Below, piece by piece: positions 40,327 through 49,486 of a stretch of 64,000 nucleotides of DNA. This DNA comes from Chloroflexota bacterium (GTDB lineage: Bacteria > Chloroflexota > Limnocylindria > P2-11E), in assembly GCA_027310565.1 (NCBI GenBank), contig DAIDAP010000001.1:62001-126000 (forward strand), written 5' to 3'. The notes beneath the pieces were generated by a model, which searched no databases, was not told where the DNA came from, and saw only the letters and a list, made by a program, of their open reading frames with translations. The stretch's first letter is position 1. Each line of letters opens with the position of its first letter. A program made the translations under genes and the position numbers.

Positions 40327-42555
40327 TTGTTCTCCGCCTGGGGTCACGTCGTCTACCGCTTCCGCTGGCTCGTCCTCGCCGTCTCGCTCGTGCTCCTGGC
40401 CGCGTCCGCGTACGTCGCGTCGCGGGGCGGCCCGCTCGAGAGCGGCAGCTTCATCCAGACGGCCGAGGCCGGCCGCGCGGCGAAGCTCATCGAGCAGGAG
40501 CTGCCGCGCGCCGGCGGCTCGACCTTCACGCTCGTCTTCAGCAGCACCACGCTGAGCGCGGCCGATCCCGCGTTCCAGAAGGCGGTCGCGGACGCCGTGG
40601 CGCCGCTGCGTGCGGATCGGCGCGTCGATATGGTCCAGACGCCATACGACGCGTCGCCCGCGGCCGCCGCGGCGCTCGTCTCGGGGGACGGCAGGTCGGT
40701 CGCGGTGAGCGTCGCGGTGAAGGACGACATCGGGACCGCGCTCGGCTACTACCAGGAGCTTCGCGACAGCGTCCGCTCGGATGCGCTCGCCGTGCAGGCC
40801 ACCGGCGTGCTCGCCATCGACCGCGACTTCAACGACATCCTCCAGCAGGACCTGCGGCGCGCCGAGACGGTCTCGCTCCCGCTCGCGCTCCTGCTGCTGC
40901 TCGTCGTCTTCGGCACCGTCGTCGCCGCGCTCCTGCCGCTCGGCGTCGGGATCTTCGCCGTCCTCGGCGGCGTGGCCGGGATGTACGCGCTCACGCGCGT
41001 CACGACGGTGTCGGTGTTCGCCGAGAACGTCATCACCCTCATCGGCCTCGGCGTCGCGATCGACTATTCGCTCTTCGTGGCCAACCGCTTCCGCGAGGAG
41101 CTGCACCGCGGACGGACCACGGAGGACGCGGTGGCGACGGCCGTCGCCACGTCGGGACGCGCCATCACCTTCTCCGGCCTGACCGTCGCGATCGGCCTCA
41201 CCGGGATGCTCTGGTACGAGGGCACGTACCTCTCGTCGATGGGCCTGGCGGGCTCCATCGTGGTCGCGGCGGCGGTGTTCTACGGTCTCACGTTCCTCCC
41301 GGCGCTGCTCTCGGTCATCGGGAAGCGCGTCGATCTCGTCCGCATCCCCATCCTCGCGTCCGATCCGACCGGGCGCGGCCTCTGGCACGCGCTCGCGACG
41401 ACCGTCATGCGCAGGCCGTTCCTCGTGCTCGTGCCGGTCGTCGCGCTCATCCTCCTCGTCGGGTCGCCGTTCCTGGGCCTGCGGCTCGCTCTCGGCAGCG
41501 TCGACATGCTGCCCAAGCGGGCCGAGTCACGCGCCGCCTACGAGAAGCTCACCGCCGACTTCCCGGGTGCCGGTCAGAACAACGCGAACGTGCTCGCGTA
41601 CTTCCCCGACGGCTCACCGCTCGCGCCGTCCCGTATCCCCGACCTCATCGACCTGCAGAAGCGTCTCGAGGGGGTGCGCGGCGTCCAGACGGTCCAGTCG
41701 CCGTTCGCCGATCCGCGCGTCACGCCGCAGCAGTACGCGCAGCTGTTCGCGCTTCCGAGGGAGCAGTGGCCACCCGAGCTGCGCGCCGCGGTGACGCAGC
41801 TCGTCGGCGAGCGGATCGTGCTCTTCAGCGTCGTGACGAGCGACAAGTACGGCAGCGACGCCGCGCGCCAGCTCGTGCGCGACATCCGCGCGCTCGCGCC
41901 GCCGGCCGGCGCCGAGCTGCTCGTCGGCGGCTTCGCCGCGATCGACCTCGACACGGTGGACTTCATCGCCGAGCGGACGCCGCTTGCCATCGGCTACATC
42001 GTGGCCGCGACGATCCTCGTGCTCTTCCTGCTGCTCGGCTCCGCCGTCCTGCCGCTCAAAGCCGTCGTGATGAACCTCCTGTCGATCAGCGCGTCGTTCG
42101 GCGCGCTGGTGTGGGTCTTCCAGGAGGGCAACCTCTCCGAGCAGCTCGGGTTCGTGGCGTCCGGCTCACTCGATCCGACGCTCCCGGTGATCATGTTCGC
42201 CACGCTGTTCGGGCTCTCCATGGATTACGAGGTCCTGCTGCTCTCGCGCATCCAGGAGGAGTACGCGCGCCTCGGCGACAACACCGCCGCCGTCGCGGAG
42301 GGGCTCGAGCGCAGCGGCCGCCTCATCACCGGCGCCGCCGCGATCATGGTCGCGGTGTTCGCCGCGTTCGGCCTCGCCGAGATCGTGATCATCAAGGCCA
42401 TCGGCCTGGGCATGGCGCTCGCCGTCGCGATCGACGCCACGCTCGTGCGGGCCCTCGTCGTCCCCGCGACGATGCGGCTCCTGGGGCGCTGGAACTGGTG
42501 GGCGCCGGGGCCGCTCGCGCGCCTGTATCGCCGTGCCGGGCTCGGCGGGTCGTAG
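40327..42555 (+). CDS. MMPL-family RND transporter
   Basis: 742 aa, TTG start with GGGAGGG upstream. Two repeats of one helix, a periplasmic loop and five helices; the loop of the first starts GPLESGSFIQTAEAGRAAKLIEQELP. Proton-relay region GVAIDYSLFVANRFREEL in repeat 1 and GLSMDYEVLLLSRIQEEY in repeat 2, each with the conserved Asp-Tyr. Exports lipids or amphiphiles across the cytoplasmic membrane. Monocistronic, since the next gene has its own -10. Confidence 0.9.
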   Translation: MFSAWGHVVYRFRWLVLAVSLVLLAASAYVASRGGPLESGSFIQTAEAGRAAKLIEQELPRAGGSTFTLVFSSTTLSAADPAFQKAVADAVAPLRADRRVDMVQTPYDASPAAAAALVSGDGRSVAVSVAVKDDIGTALGYYQELRDSVRSDALAVQATGVLAIDRDFNDILQQDLRRAETVSLPLALLLLLVVFGTVVAALLPLGVGIFAVLGGVAGMYALTRVTTVSVFAENVITLIGLGVAIDYSLFVANRFREELHRGRTTEDAVATAVATSGRAITFSGLTVAIGLTGMLWYEGTYLSSMGLAGSIVVAAAVFYGLTFLPALLSVIGKRVDLVRIPILASDPTGRGLWHALATTVMRRPFLVLVPVVALILLVGSPFLGLRLALGSVDMLPKRAESRAAYEKLTADFPGAGQNNANVLAYFPDGSPLAPSRIPDLIDLQKRLEGVRGVQTVQSPFADPRVTPQQYAQLFALPREQWPPELRAAVTQLVGERIVLFSVVTSDKYGSDAARQLVRDIRALAPPAGAELLVGGFAAIDLDTVDFIAERTPLAIGYIVAATILVLFLLLGSAVLPLKAVVMNLLSISASFGALVWVFQEGNLSEQLGFVASGSLDPTLPVIMFATLFGLSMDYEVLLLSRIQEEYARLGDNTAAVAEGLERSGRLITGAAAIMVAVFAAFGLAEIVIIKAIGLGMALAVAIDATLVRALVVPATMRLLGRWNWWAPGPLARLYRRAGLGGS

Positions 42556-42566
42556 CCGCTCGCGTG

Positions 42567-42572
42567 TAGCAT
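42567..42572 (+). promoter_or_regulatory. -10 element TAGCAT
   Basis: TAGCAT lies 9 nt before GTG 42582 and heads the MoxR-type operon. Confidence 0.5.
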
Positions 42573-42581
42573 CGCGTCACC

Positions 42582-43475
42582 GTGGAGGCGCCCCAGCTCC
42601 GGCCGCTCGGCGTCGGCGACATCGTCGACCGCGTCTTCTCGCTCTACCGCTCCAGGCCGGCGATCTACCTCGTCGTCGCGGCGCTGCCCTACGTCGTCTT
42701 CGTCCTCATCCTCGCCGCGGTGACCGCGGGCCTCGCGCTGTCCTTCGCCGGCGCGTCGGTCATCACCGACCCGGTCGCGTTCTTCGAGAACCCCGATCCG
42801 CGGGGACTGGCGGAGCTCCTCGTACGCGTCCTGGCGTTCGTGCTCGTCATCGTGGCGATCGCGCTCGTCGTCTTCTCGATGCAGAGCGCGGCGCTCGTCG
42901 CCGCGTTCGCGGCGCGCTACCTGGGGCGGGAGACCACCGCGGGCGCCGCGCTGCGGCAGGGCCTGCGGGCGGCGCCGCGGGTCATCGGCGCCGGGATCGT
43001 CCTGTTCGCCGTCCTCCTCGTGCTCTGGGTCGCGGTCATCCTCGTCACGGCGCTGACGCGGAGCGTGCTGGTCGGCATCGGCCTCGCGCTCGCGGGGGTC
43101 GTGGCGACGAGCTACGTCCTGGCGTCCACCGTCGTGATGCCCATCGTCGCGACGCTCGAGGGCGCGGGACCGATCGCGTCGCTGCGGCGGTCCTGGTCGC
43201 TCTCGGAGGGGAACCGCTGGCGCATCATCGGCCTCGAGCTCCTGCTCGTCGTGCTCAACGTCGTGCTGGCGACGCTCATCTCCGCCGTCTTCCTCGCCGT
43301 ACCGACGAACGACGTGACCTCGGTGGTCGTCCAGCAGGTCGTGAACCTCGTCGTGAACATCGCGTGGACGCCGGTGCAGTGGGGGACGTTCACGATCCTC
43401 TACTACGACCTCCGGGTCCGCCGCGAAGCGTTCGACCTCCAGCTCGCGGCGGAGGCGCTGCCGCGCGAGCCGTAG
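42582..43475 (+). CDS. Membrane protein, glycerophosphodiesterase-membrane-domain-like
   Basis: 297 aa, GTG start. LRPLGVGDIVDRVFSLYRSRPAIYLVVAALP is the usual start of proteins with the GPDPase-type membrane domain; about six helices follow (FAARYLGRETTAGAALRQGLRAAPRVIGAGIV, then VVMPIVATLEGAGPIASLRRSWSLSEGNRWRIIGLELLL). First gene of the MoxR-DUF58 cluster. Its stop TAG overlaps the apparent first codon of the next gene (GTAG). Confidence 0.7.
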   Translation: MEAPQLRPLGVGDIVDRVFSLYRSRPAIYLVVAALPYVVFVLILAAVTAGLALSFAGASVITDPVAFFENPDPRGLAELLVRVLAFVLVIVAIALVVFSMQSAALVAAFAARYLGRETTAGAALRQGLRAAPRVIGAGIVLFAVLLVLWVAVILVTALTRSVLVGIGLALAGVVATSYVLASTVVMPIVATLEGAGPIASLRRSWSLSEGNRWRIIGLELLLVVLNVVLATLISAVFLAVPTNDVTSVVVQQVVNLVVNIAWTPVQWGTFTILYYDLRVRREAFDLQLAAEALPREP

Positions 43476-44374
43476 CCGGCGCGCTCCTCGTCGCGGCCAT
43501 GCTCACGCTCGCGCTCCCGAGCGTGGCGCTCGCCGACACGCTGCCCGTCGCCCAGTACCGCGCCAGGCTCCAGCAGGTGCAGGATCTCCTCCTGCTGGCC
43601 CGCCCGGCGAGCGGCGACGCGCGCGCGAGCGAGGTCGCCGCGGCACAGCGCCTCCTCCGGCAGACGGACGCCGTGACCGTCGGCGGCGCCACGGTGCCCG
43701 TGGACGACTCGACGCTCGCCGACGCCCTCGCGCCCACCGATGCGGCGATCGCGGCCGGGCTCGCGCGTGTCGCGGCGCTGCTCGCGCTGGCCCCGCCGCT
43801 CGACGCGCCGGCGGTCGATCCGTCGACCGCGGACGCGCGGCTGCGCGAGATCGTCGGGCAGACCGCCGGCGCGCAGGCCGGGTCGAACCTCGTCGATGCC
43901 ATCCTGCGATTCCTCTCCGGACTCCGCGGGCCGCGGCTGGACATCGGCATGCTCTTCCCGGCGTTCGGCCTCCTCGGTCTCGCGCTCGTCCTGTTCATCA
44001 TCGCGACGCTCGGCCGCGCGCTGCCCGAGCGCGTGAGAGGCGAGGTGCTCGTCCCGCTCGCGCGCGCCGACGAGCGTCCGGATCCCGCGCGGCAGCTGGG
44101 CGCCGCCGACGCCGCCCTCGCGGCGGACCGTCCGCGCGACGCGATCCACGCGCTGTTCCTCTACGTCATCGCCGCGCTGGTGGCGCGCGAGGCCCTGCGC
44201 TACGAGCCGGCGCTCACCGATCAGGAGCTGCTCGTTCGGGCGGCGGCGATCCCGCACGCGGACGCGCTGCGCGAGCTCGTCGGCCTCTACGAGCGATCGT
44301 GGTTCGGGCTGCGCGAGCCGTCGCGCGACGAGGCCCTGCGCGCGCGCGCGCTCGCCCTGCGGGTCGCGCCGTGA
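43472..44374 (+). CDS. DUF4129-domain membrane protein
   Basis: About 300 aa. A signal-peptide-like stretch (AGALLVAAMLTLALPSVALA) is followed by a helical outer domain, a membrane helix (MLFPAFGLLGLALVLFIIATLG) and the C-terminal DUF4129 region with ALFLYVIAALVAREALRYEPALTDQELLVRAAAI...LYERSWFGLREPS. The signal peptide begins before the first ATG (43499); the frame opens at GTA 43472 inside the stop of the gene before. So the start is either non-standard GTA or ATG 43499 with a shortened signal. DUF4129 proteins accompany MoxR/DUF58 genes. Confidence 0.7.
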   Translation, partial: VAGALLVAAMLTLALPSVALADTLPVAQYRARLQQVQDLLLLARPASGDARASEVAAAQRLLRQTDAVTVGGATVPVDDSTLADALAPTDAAIAAGLARVAALLALAPPLDAPAVDPSTADARLREIVGQTAGAQAGSNLVDAILRFLSGLRGPRLDIGMLFPAFGLLGLALVLFIIATLGRALPERVRGEVLVPLARADERPDPARQLGAADAALAADRPRDAIHALFLYVIAALVAREALRYEPALTDQELLVRAAAIPHADALRELVGLYERSWFGLREPSRDEALRARALALRVAP

Positions 44375-45492
44375 GACGCGTCGATCCGCTGTACCTCCTC
44401 GCAGGCGCGCTCGTCGTCGTCGCCCTCGCCGTGACCGTCCTGACGGCAGGGGCCGCGCCGAGCGGCGGGCGCAGCGCATCGGTGTACGACGGCGGGCCCG
44501 GCGGCGCCGCGGCGCTGCGGCGCTACCTCGACGCCATGGGCGCGCGCACGACGACGGTGCAGGGCGCTTCGTTCGATCCCGCCGGCGCGCGGGTGCTGCT
44601 CGTCCTCGGCGCGACCGAGCCCGTCACGCCCGCCGACGTCGCCACGATGCGGTCGTTCGTGCGCGGCGGCGGGACGCTCGTCGTCGCGACGGACCTCGGG
44701 CTCGCCGAGCGCGCGCTCCTCGACGCGTACGGCGTGGCCGTCGCCGGCGTCGCCGCCGGCGGTGCGTACCCGCTCGCTGGCGCGGCGTTCGCCGACCCGC
44801 CCGCGGGCCGGCTCGCGATCGACCAGGGCGTCACGCTCGCGCTGCCGCCGGAGGGGCTGGTGCTCGCCTCGGCCGGCGGCGCGCCGCTCATCGGGGCGGT
44901 CAGGGACGGGAGCGGCGCGGCGATCTTCGTCGGCAGCCTGCGGCCCTTCCTCAGCGCGGGGCTCGGCGACGCCGACAACGCGCGCGCGGTGCTCGGCCTG
45001 GTGCGTCCGGCTCTCCGCGGCGCGACGGTCGCGTTCGACGAGTACCACCACGGCTACCGTCCCTCGAGCGACGTGCTCGTCCTGCTCGAGCGGACCTGGC
45101 CGGGCCGGGCCCTCGTCTTCGTGGCCGTCGTGGTGCTGCTCTACCTCGTGCTCTCGGGCCGGCGTCTCGGTCCGCCCCTCCCGCTCGAGGTGCGGCCGGC
45201 GCGGTCGAGCCTCGAGTACGTCCGCGGCTTCGCCGGCCTCGTGCGCCGCTCGGGCCACGGCGAGATCGCGCGCCGGAGGCTGCGCTCCGACCTGCACACC
45301 GGCCTCGCGCGATCGCTCGGTCTCGATCCGGCGACGCCGTTCGACCGCGTCGTCGCCCGCCTCGCCGCGTCCGACGCGGGCCGCGCCGCGGAGGCGCGCC
45401 TCCTCGACGACGCGCTCGCGCGGCCCTTGCGCGACGATGCCCTGCTCCGTACCGTCGCCCAGATCGACCGCATCGTGGGAGGAACACCGTGA
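44371..45492 (+). CDS. DUF4350-domain membrane protein
   Basis: 373 aa, GTG in the previous stop. N-terminal membrane helix (LYLLAGALVVVALAVTVLTAG), then a Rossmann-like DUF4350 domain (GGPGGAAALRRYLDAMGARTTTVQ ... VLLVLGATEPVTPADVATMRSFVRGGGTLVVATD ... VAFDEYHHGYRPSS), a second helix (ALVFVAVVVLLYLVLSG) and a cytoplasmic tail. Typical partner of MoxR ATPases. Role in envelope stress is inferred from other organisms. Confidence 0.8.
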   Translation: MRRVDPLYLLAGALVVVALAVTVLTAGAAPSGGRSASVYDGGPGGAAALRRYLDAMGARTTTVQGASFDPAGARVLLVLGATEPVTPADVATMRSFVRGGGTLVVATDLGLAERALLDAYGVAVAGVAAGGAYPLAGAAFADPPAGRLAIDQGVTLALPPEGLVLASAGGAPLIGAVRDGSGAAIFVGSLRPFLSAGLGDADNARAVLGLVRPALRGATVAFDEYHHGYRPSSDVLVLLERTWPGRALVFVAVVVLLYLVLSGRRLGPPLPLEVRPARSSLEYVRGFAGLVRRSGHGEIARRRLRSDLHTGLARSLGLDPATPFDRVVARLAASDAGRAAEARLLDDALARPLRDDALLRTVAQIDRIVGGTP

Positions 45493-46430
45493 GTCGCACC
45501 AGCGAAGTCGCCGAGCGCTTCACGCGCGACGTGCACCGGATCGTCGTCGGTCAGGACGAGACGGTGCGCCTCGCGTTCATCTCGCTCGTGCAGGGTGGCC
45601 ACCTGCTCATCGAGGGCGTGCCGGGGACGGCCAAGACGCTCCTCGCGCGGACGATCGCGCGGCTCATCGGCGGCACGTTCAAGCGCATCCAGTTCACGCC
45701 CGACCTCATGCCGAGCGACATCGTCGGGACCTCGGTGTACGAGATCAGCACCTCGTCGTTCCGCATCAAGGAGGGGCCGATCTTCGCGAACGTCGTCCTC
45801 GCCGACGAGGTGAACCGCGCGCCGGCGAAGGCGCAGGCCGCGCTCCTCGAGGCGATGGAGGAGCGCCAGGTCACGCTCGAGGGCGTGGCGCGCGCGCTGC
45901 CGCATCCGTTCCTCGTGCTCGCGACGCAGAACCCCGTGGAGTACGAGGGCACGTACCCGCTTCCCGAGGCCGAGCTGGACCGCTTCCTGTTCAAGGCGAT
46001 CGTGCGCTACCCCGAGGCGCCCGAGGAGCGCGCGATCCTGCGCGCGCACGACCGCGGCCAGCCGCTCGGCCAGATCGGGACGCTCGAGCCGTTCGCCGCG
46101 GGGACCGTCGACGCCTGCGCCGCGGAGGTCGAGGCGGTCACCGTGGAGGACTCCGTGCTGGACTACGTCGTGCGGATCGTCGAGGAGTCGCGGCGCTCCG
46201 CCGACCTCATCCTCGGCGCGAGCCCCCGCGCCGGGGTGCACCTGCTGCGCGCCGCGAAGACCGCGGCGGCGATCGACGGCCGCGACTTCGTCACGCCCGA
46301 CGACGTGAAGTCGCTGGCGCTGCCCGTCCTGCGACACCGCATCGTGCTGCGCGCCGAGGCCGAGATCGAGGGGCTCGACGCGGACGCGGTCTGCCGGCGC
46401 GTCCTCGCGCGCCTCGACGTCCCACGCTGA
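45489..46430 (+). CDS. MoxR-family AAA+ ATPase
   Basis: 313 aa, GTG in the previous stop. VGQDETVRLAFISLVQGGHLLIEGVPGTAKT (Walker A), FTPDLMPSDIVGTSVYE, VVLADEVNRAPAKAQAALLEAMEERQVT (Walker B and MoxR signature), LVLATQNPVEYEGTYPLPEAELDRF and SPRAGVHLLRAAKTAAAI. A chaperone-like ATPase acting with the DUF58/VWA protein encoded next. Confidence 0.93.
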   Translation: MSRTSEVAERFTRDVHRIVVGQDETVRLAFISLVQGGHLLIEGVPGTAKTLLARTIARLIGGTFKRIQFTPDLMPSDIVGTSVYEISTSSFRIKEGPIFANVVLADEVNRAPAKAQAALLEAMEERQVTLEGVARALPHPFLVLATQNPVEYEGTYPLPEAELDRFLFKAIVRYPEAPEERAILRAHDRGQPLGQIGTLEPFAAGTVDACAAEVEAVTVEDSVLDYVVRIVEESRRSADLILGASPRAGVHLLRAAKTAAAIDGRDFVTPDDVKSLALPVLRHRIVLRAEAEIEGLDADAVCRRVLARLDVPR

Positions 46431-47746
46431 GCCGGCTTCCCTTGCCGCGGCCGCGGCTCGCGGCGATCCTCCTCGCCGCGTCCCTCCCGCTCGCGCTCGG
46501 GATCGTGTCCGAGGTCTTCGTGCTCCTCGCCGCCGCGATCGTCGCCCTCGCGCTCGTGCTCGCCGTCCTCGACGCGCGCGCGACGCCTGCGCCCGAGCGC
46601 GTCGTCGTGGAGCGCCTGGCCGACCCGCAGCTCTCCATCGGCGTCGGCAACCGGGTCGCGCTGCGGATCGCGAATCCCTTCCGGACGCCGCTGCGCGCCG
46701 TGCTCGTGGACGCGGTGCCGGCCTCGTTCGAGGTCGACCGGCGGCGCATCGCGGTGACCGTGCCGCCGGGGTCCGAGACGCGCCCGGAGTACGTCACGCG
46801 GCCGCGGCACCGCGGCGGCTTCGCCTTCGGCGACGTCTCGCTCCGCCTGCGCGGCCCGCTCGACCTGGTGGAGCGGCAGGGCGCGGTGCCCGCGGCGGCG
46901 CCCGCGAACGTCTACCCGAACCTGCAGGAGATCCGCCGCTACGAGGTGACGCTGCGCCGCGGCCTGGCCTACGACGCCGGCCAGCGGCGCGCGCGCGTCC
47001 CCGGCGCGGGGACGATCTTCGAGCGCCTGCGCGAGTACCTGCCGGACGACGACCCCCGGTCGATCTCGTGGACCGCGACCGCGCGGCGCGGCCGGCCGAT
47101 CACCGTGGAGTACGAGACCGAGCGTCAGCAGCGCGTGCAGATCCTCCTCGACGCGGGCCGCATGATGTCGAGCACGCTCGCGGGGCTCACCAAGCTCGAC
47201 CATGCCGTCAACACCGCGCTCATGCTTTCGTACGTCGCGATCGCCAAGGGCGACGAGATCGGACTCATGGGTTTCGCCGATACGGTGCGCGGCTACGCGC
47301 CGCCGCGCCGCGGGCGCCGGCAGTTCCTGCGGCTCACCGAGGAGCTGCGGCGCATCGAGGTGACGACGACCGAGCCCGACTACCGCGCCGCCTTCGAGTT
47401 CCTGCGCGCCCGCTCGGGACGGCGCTCGCTCGTCGTGCTGTTCACCGACCTGGTGGACGTGGAGGCCTCGCGGGCGCTCGTCGCCGCGGTGACCCGCCTC
47501 GCGGGGAACAACCTCGTGCTCTGCTGCCTCCTGCAGGACGCGCGGCTGGCGGAGGCGGCGTCGCGTCAGCCTGCCTCGACGACCGAGCTGTTCGAGCGCG
47601 TCGTCGCCGAGGACGTGCGCGACGCGCGGGCGCGCGCGCTCGCGCTGCTGCGCCGGCGGGGCGTGCACGTCATCGACGTGCCCGCGGATCGCCTCACGGT
47701 GGCGACGATCCAGCGCTACCTCGAGCTCAAGCGACGCTACCTCTGA
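46427..47746 (+). CDS. DUF58 (VWA-like) protein
   Basis: About 439 aa from CTG 46427 in the stop of moxR (CTGA); TTG 46442 would give about 434 aa. Two N-terminal membrane helices (LAAILLAASLPLALGI, VFVLLAAAIVALALVLAVL), a beta-rich region, then DUF58: YLPDDDPRSISWTATARRGRPITVEYETERQQRVQILLDAGRMM and IAKGDEIGLMGFADTV. Usual substrate or partner of MoxR. The 3' end overlaps the convergent gene by 20 nt. Confidence 0.85.
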   Translation: MSRLPLPRPRLAAILLAASLPLALGIVSEVFVLLAAAIVALALVLAVLDARATPAPERVVVERLADPQLSIGVGNRVALRIANPFRTPLRAVLVDAVPASFEVDRRRIAVTVPPGSETRPEYVTRPRHRGGFAFGDVSLRLRGPLDLVERQGAVPAAAPANVYPNLQEIRRYEVTLRRGLAYDAGQRRARVPGAGTIFERLREYLPDDDPRSISWTATARRGRPITVEYETERQQRVQILLDAGRMMSSTLAGLTKLDHAVNTALMLSYVAIAKGDEIGLMGFADTVRGYAPPRRGRRQFLRLTEELRRIEVTTTEPDYRAAFEFLRARSGRRSLVVLFTDLVDVEASRALVAAVTRLAGNNLVLCCLLQDARLAEAASRQPASTTELFERVVAEDVRDARARALALLRRRGVHVIDVPADRLTVATIQRYLELKRRYL

Positions 47747-48710
47747 CCGGCGCCGACCCCCGGCGCCGGGGCCGTCCGGCGAGGAGCACGTACCCCCACA
47801 GCAGCGCCCCGGTGGTCGCGCCGATCGCCGCCTTCACCGCGACGGGCGCGTCGGAGGGCGAGACGAAGCCCTCGATGAGCCCCGCGACGCCGAGGGCCAC
47901 GGTCACCAGGAGCACGACGCGCGCGGTCTGCGCCGTTGCGAGACGCAGCGCGTCGCGCCGCGTGTGGTCGCCCGGCCGCAGGATGGCCCACGCCAGGCGC
48001 AGCCCGGCCCCGCCGGACAGGAAGATCGACGACAGCTCGAGCACGCCGTGCCCGGCGATGAACGAGAGAAGGCCGCCCGCCAGGCCGTAGCCCTGCACGA
48101 CGGCGAACGTCGTCCCCAGCATCGCGCCGTTGCTCGCGAGGGCGTAGAGCGTGAGCGCGCCGGCGGTCATGCCGCCGGCGAAGAGGATGATCGCGACGCG
48201 GACGTTGTTCACGAGGAGGAGCGGCCCCGCGACGGGCCGGAGCCCCTCGGGGATGTCCGTCCAGAGCCGCCGCTGCGCGAGCTGCTCGCGCGTCGCCTCG
48301 GGCAGCGCGCCCGCGGCGACGTCCGGCAGGAGCAGCCCCACGACGTAGGTGAGGAGGGCGAACCCGAGGAAGATCGCGAGCGCCGTGCCCGTCCAGGGCA
48401 GCTGCGCGCGGACCGTGGCGGGGAGCTCGCGCAGGACGAACGCGCGCAGGCGTCTGCCGCTCGTCGGAGCCTCGCTGTACACGAGCGCGTGCGCGGCGGC
48501 GACGAGGTCGTTGAGCCGCTCCGTCGCGGCGTCGTGCGGGAAGTCGCGGCGCGCGATCGCGAGGTCGCTCGTCGCGGAGCGGTACAGCGTGCCGAGCTCG
48601 AGCACGTCATCGGCCGGGAGGCGCTCGACCCGGCCGCGCGCCTCCGAGACGAGCCGGCCGAGGCGCGCCCACCGCGCCCGCCGGTCCTCCACGAAGCGGT
48701 CGATCGTCAC
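47727..48710 (-). CDS. Stage II sporulation protein M-like membrane protein
   Basis: 327 aa, GTG start. A helical cytoplasmic start (DRRARWARLGRLVSEARGRVERL) with LYRSATSDLAIARRDFPHD, then about six helices including VNNVRVAIILFAGGMTAGALTLYALASNGAMLGTTFA and FIAGHGVLELSSIFLSGGAGLRLAWAILRPG, the SpoIIM/DUF95 signature. In non-sporulating bacteria this family sits beside MoxR and RDD genes, as here. Confidence 0.87.
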   Translation of the reverse strand: MTIDRFVEDRRARWARLGRLVSEARGRVERLPADDVLELGTLYRSATSDLAIARRDFPHDAATERLNDLVAAAHALVYSEAPTSGRRLRAFVLRELPATVRAQLPWTGTALAIFLGFALLTYVVGLLLPDVAAGALPEATREQLAQRRLWTDIPEGLRPVAGPLLLVNNVRVAIILFAGGMTAGALTLYALASNGAMLGTTFAVVQGYGLAGGLLSFIAGHGVLELSSIFLSGGAGLRLAWAILRPGDHTRRDALRLATAQTARVVLLVTVALGVAGLIEGFVSPSDAPVAVKAAIGATTGALLWGYVLLAGRPRRRGSAPVRGSVA

Positions 48711-48716
48711 GACGCG

Positions 48717-48726
48717 ACCGTACCAT
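48717..48726. promoter_or_regulatory. Overlapping divergent -10 elements
   Basis: ACCGTACCAT: the plus strand reads TACCAT (48721-48726), 7 nt before ATG 48734; the minus strand reads TACGGT (48722-48717), 6 nt before GTG 48710. The two elements share the central TA. Both messages would be leaderless, which fixes ATG 48734 rather than 48725. Confidence 0.5.
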
Positions 48727-48733
48727 GGGCCCG

Positions 48734-49486
48734 ATGGCCGTCTCGCTCGGCAGGCTCGAGGTGGAGACCGCCGACCACGTGATCCTGCGCTACGACCTGG
48801 CCGGCGGCGGGAACCGCGGCTTCGCGGCGCTCGTCGATTTCGTCGTCGCGACGCTCATCTTCGTCGCCGGACTCTGGTCCTTCGATCGGCTGAACGGCCT
48901 GGTCGGCGGCGAGCCGATCGGCCCGTACTTCGGCGTCCTCATCCTCCTCCTGTTCCTCATCGCCTGGTCCTACTTCGTCCTCGTGGAGTGGCTGTGGAAC
49001 GGTCAGACGATCGGCAAGCGCCTCTACGGTCTGCGCGTGATCGGTGAGGACGGGGCGCCGGCCGGATTCGTCGCCGTGCTCGTGCGCAACCTGCTGCGCA
49101 TGGTCGACTTCCTCCCCGGCGGCTACGGCATCGGGCTGCTGGCGATCGTCTTCTCGTCGAAATCGCAGCGGCTCGGCGACCTCGCCGCGGGGACCTACGT
49201 CGTGCGCGCGCCGCGCCCGCAGGTCGACTGGCTCGCGCTGCGGACGGTCACGACGCTCGGGGCGGGGGTGCGGGTCGAGACGCGCCGTCTCCCCGGCGAG
49301 GCGCAGCGGCTGGTGCGTGAGTTCGTCGCGCGCGAGGCCAGGCTCGCCCCCGCGGACCGCGCGCGCGTCGCGAAGCGGATCGCGGAGCGCATCCGGCCGT
49401 ACAGCATCGACGTGGCGCCCGACGCCGACGACGTGGAGTTCCTGCGCTCCGTCGCGCGGTCCCTGCGCGCGAGCGGCGAACGCTGA
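48734..49486 (+). CDS. RDD-family membrane protein
   Basis: 250 aa. LRYDLAGGGNRGFAALVDFVVATLIFVAGL is the RDD start (Arg, Asp), followed by LVEWLWNGQTIGKRLYGLRVIGEDGAPAGFVAVLVRNLLRMVDFLPGGYGIGLLAIVFSSKSQRLGDLAAGTYVV. Three to four helices, then a cytoplasmic tail of about 95 residues. Belongs to the MoxR/SpoIIM cluster; ion or solute handling has been proposed for some RDD proteins. The next gene starts in its stop (CTGA). Confidence 0.87.
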   Translation: MAVSLGRLEVETADHVILRYDLAGGGNRGFAALVDFVVATLIFVAGLWSFDRLNGLVGGEPIGPYFGVLILLLFLIAWSYFVLVEWLWNGQTIGKRLYGLRVIGEDGAPAGFVAVLVRNLLRMVDFLPGGYGIGLLAIVFSSKSQRLGDLAAGTYVVRAPRPQVDWLALRTVTTLGAGVRVETRRLPGEAQRLVREFVAREARLAPADRARVAKRIAERIRPYSIDVAPDADDVEFLRSVARSLRASGER

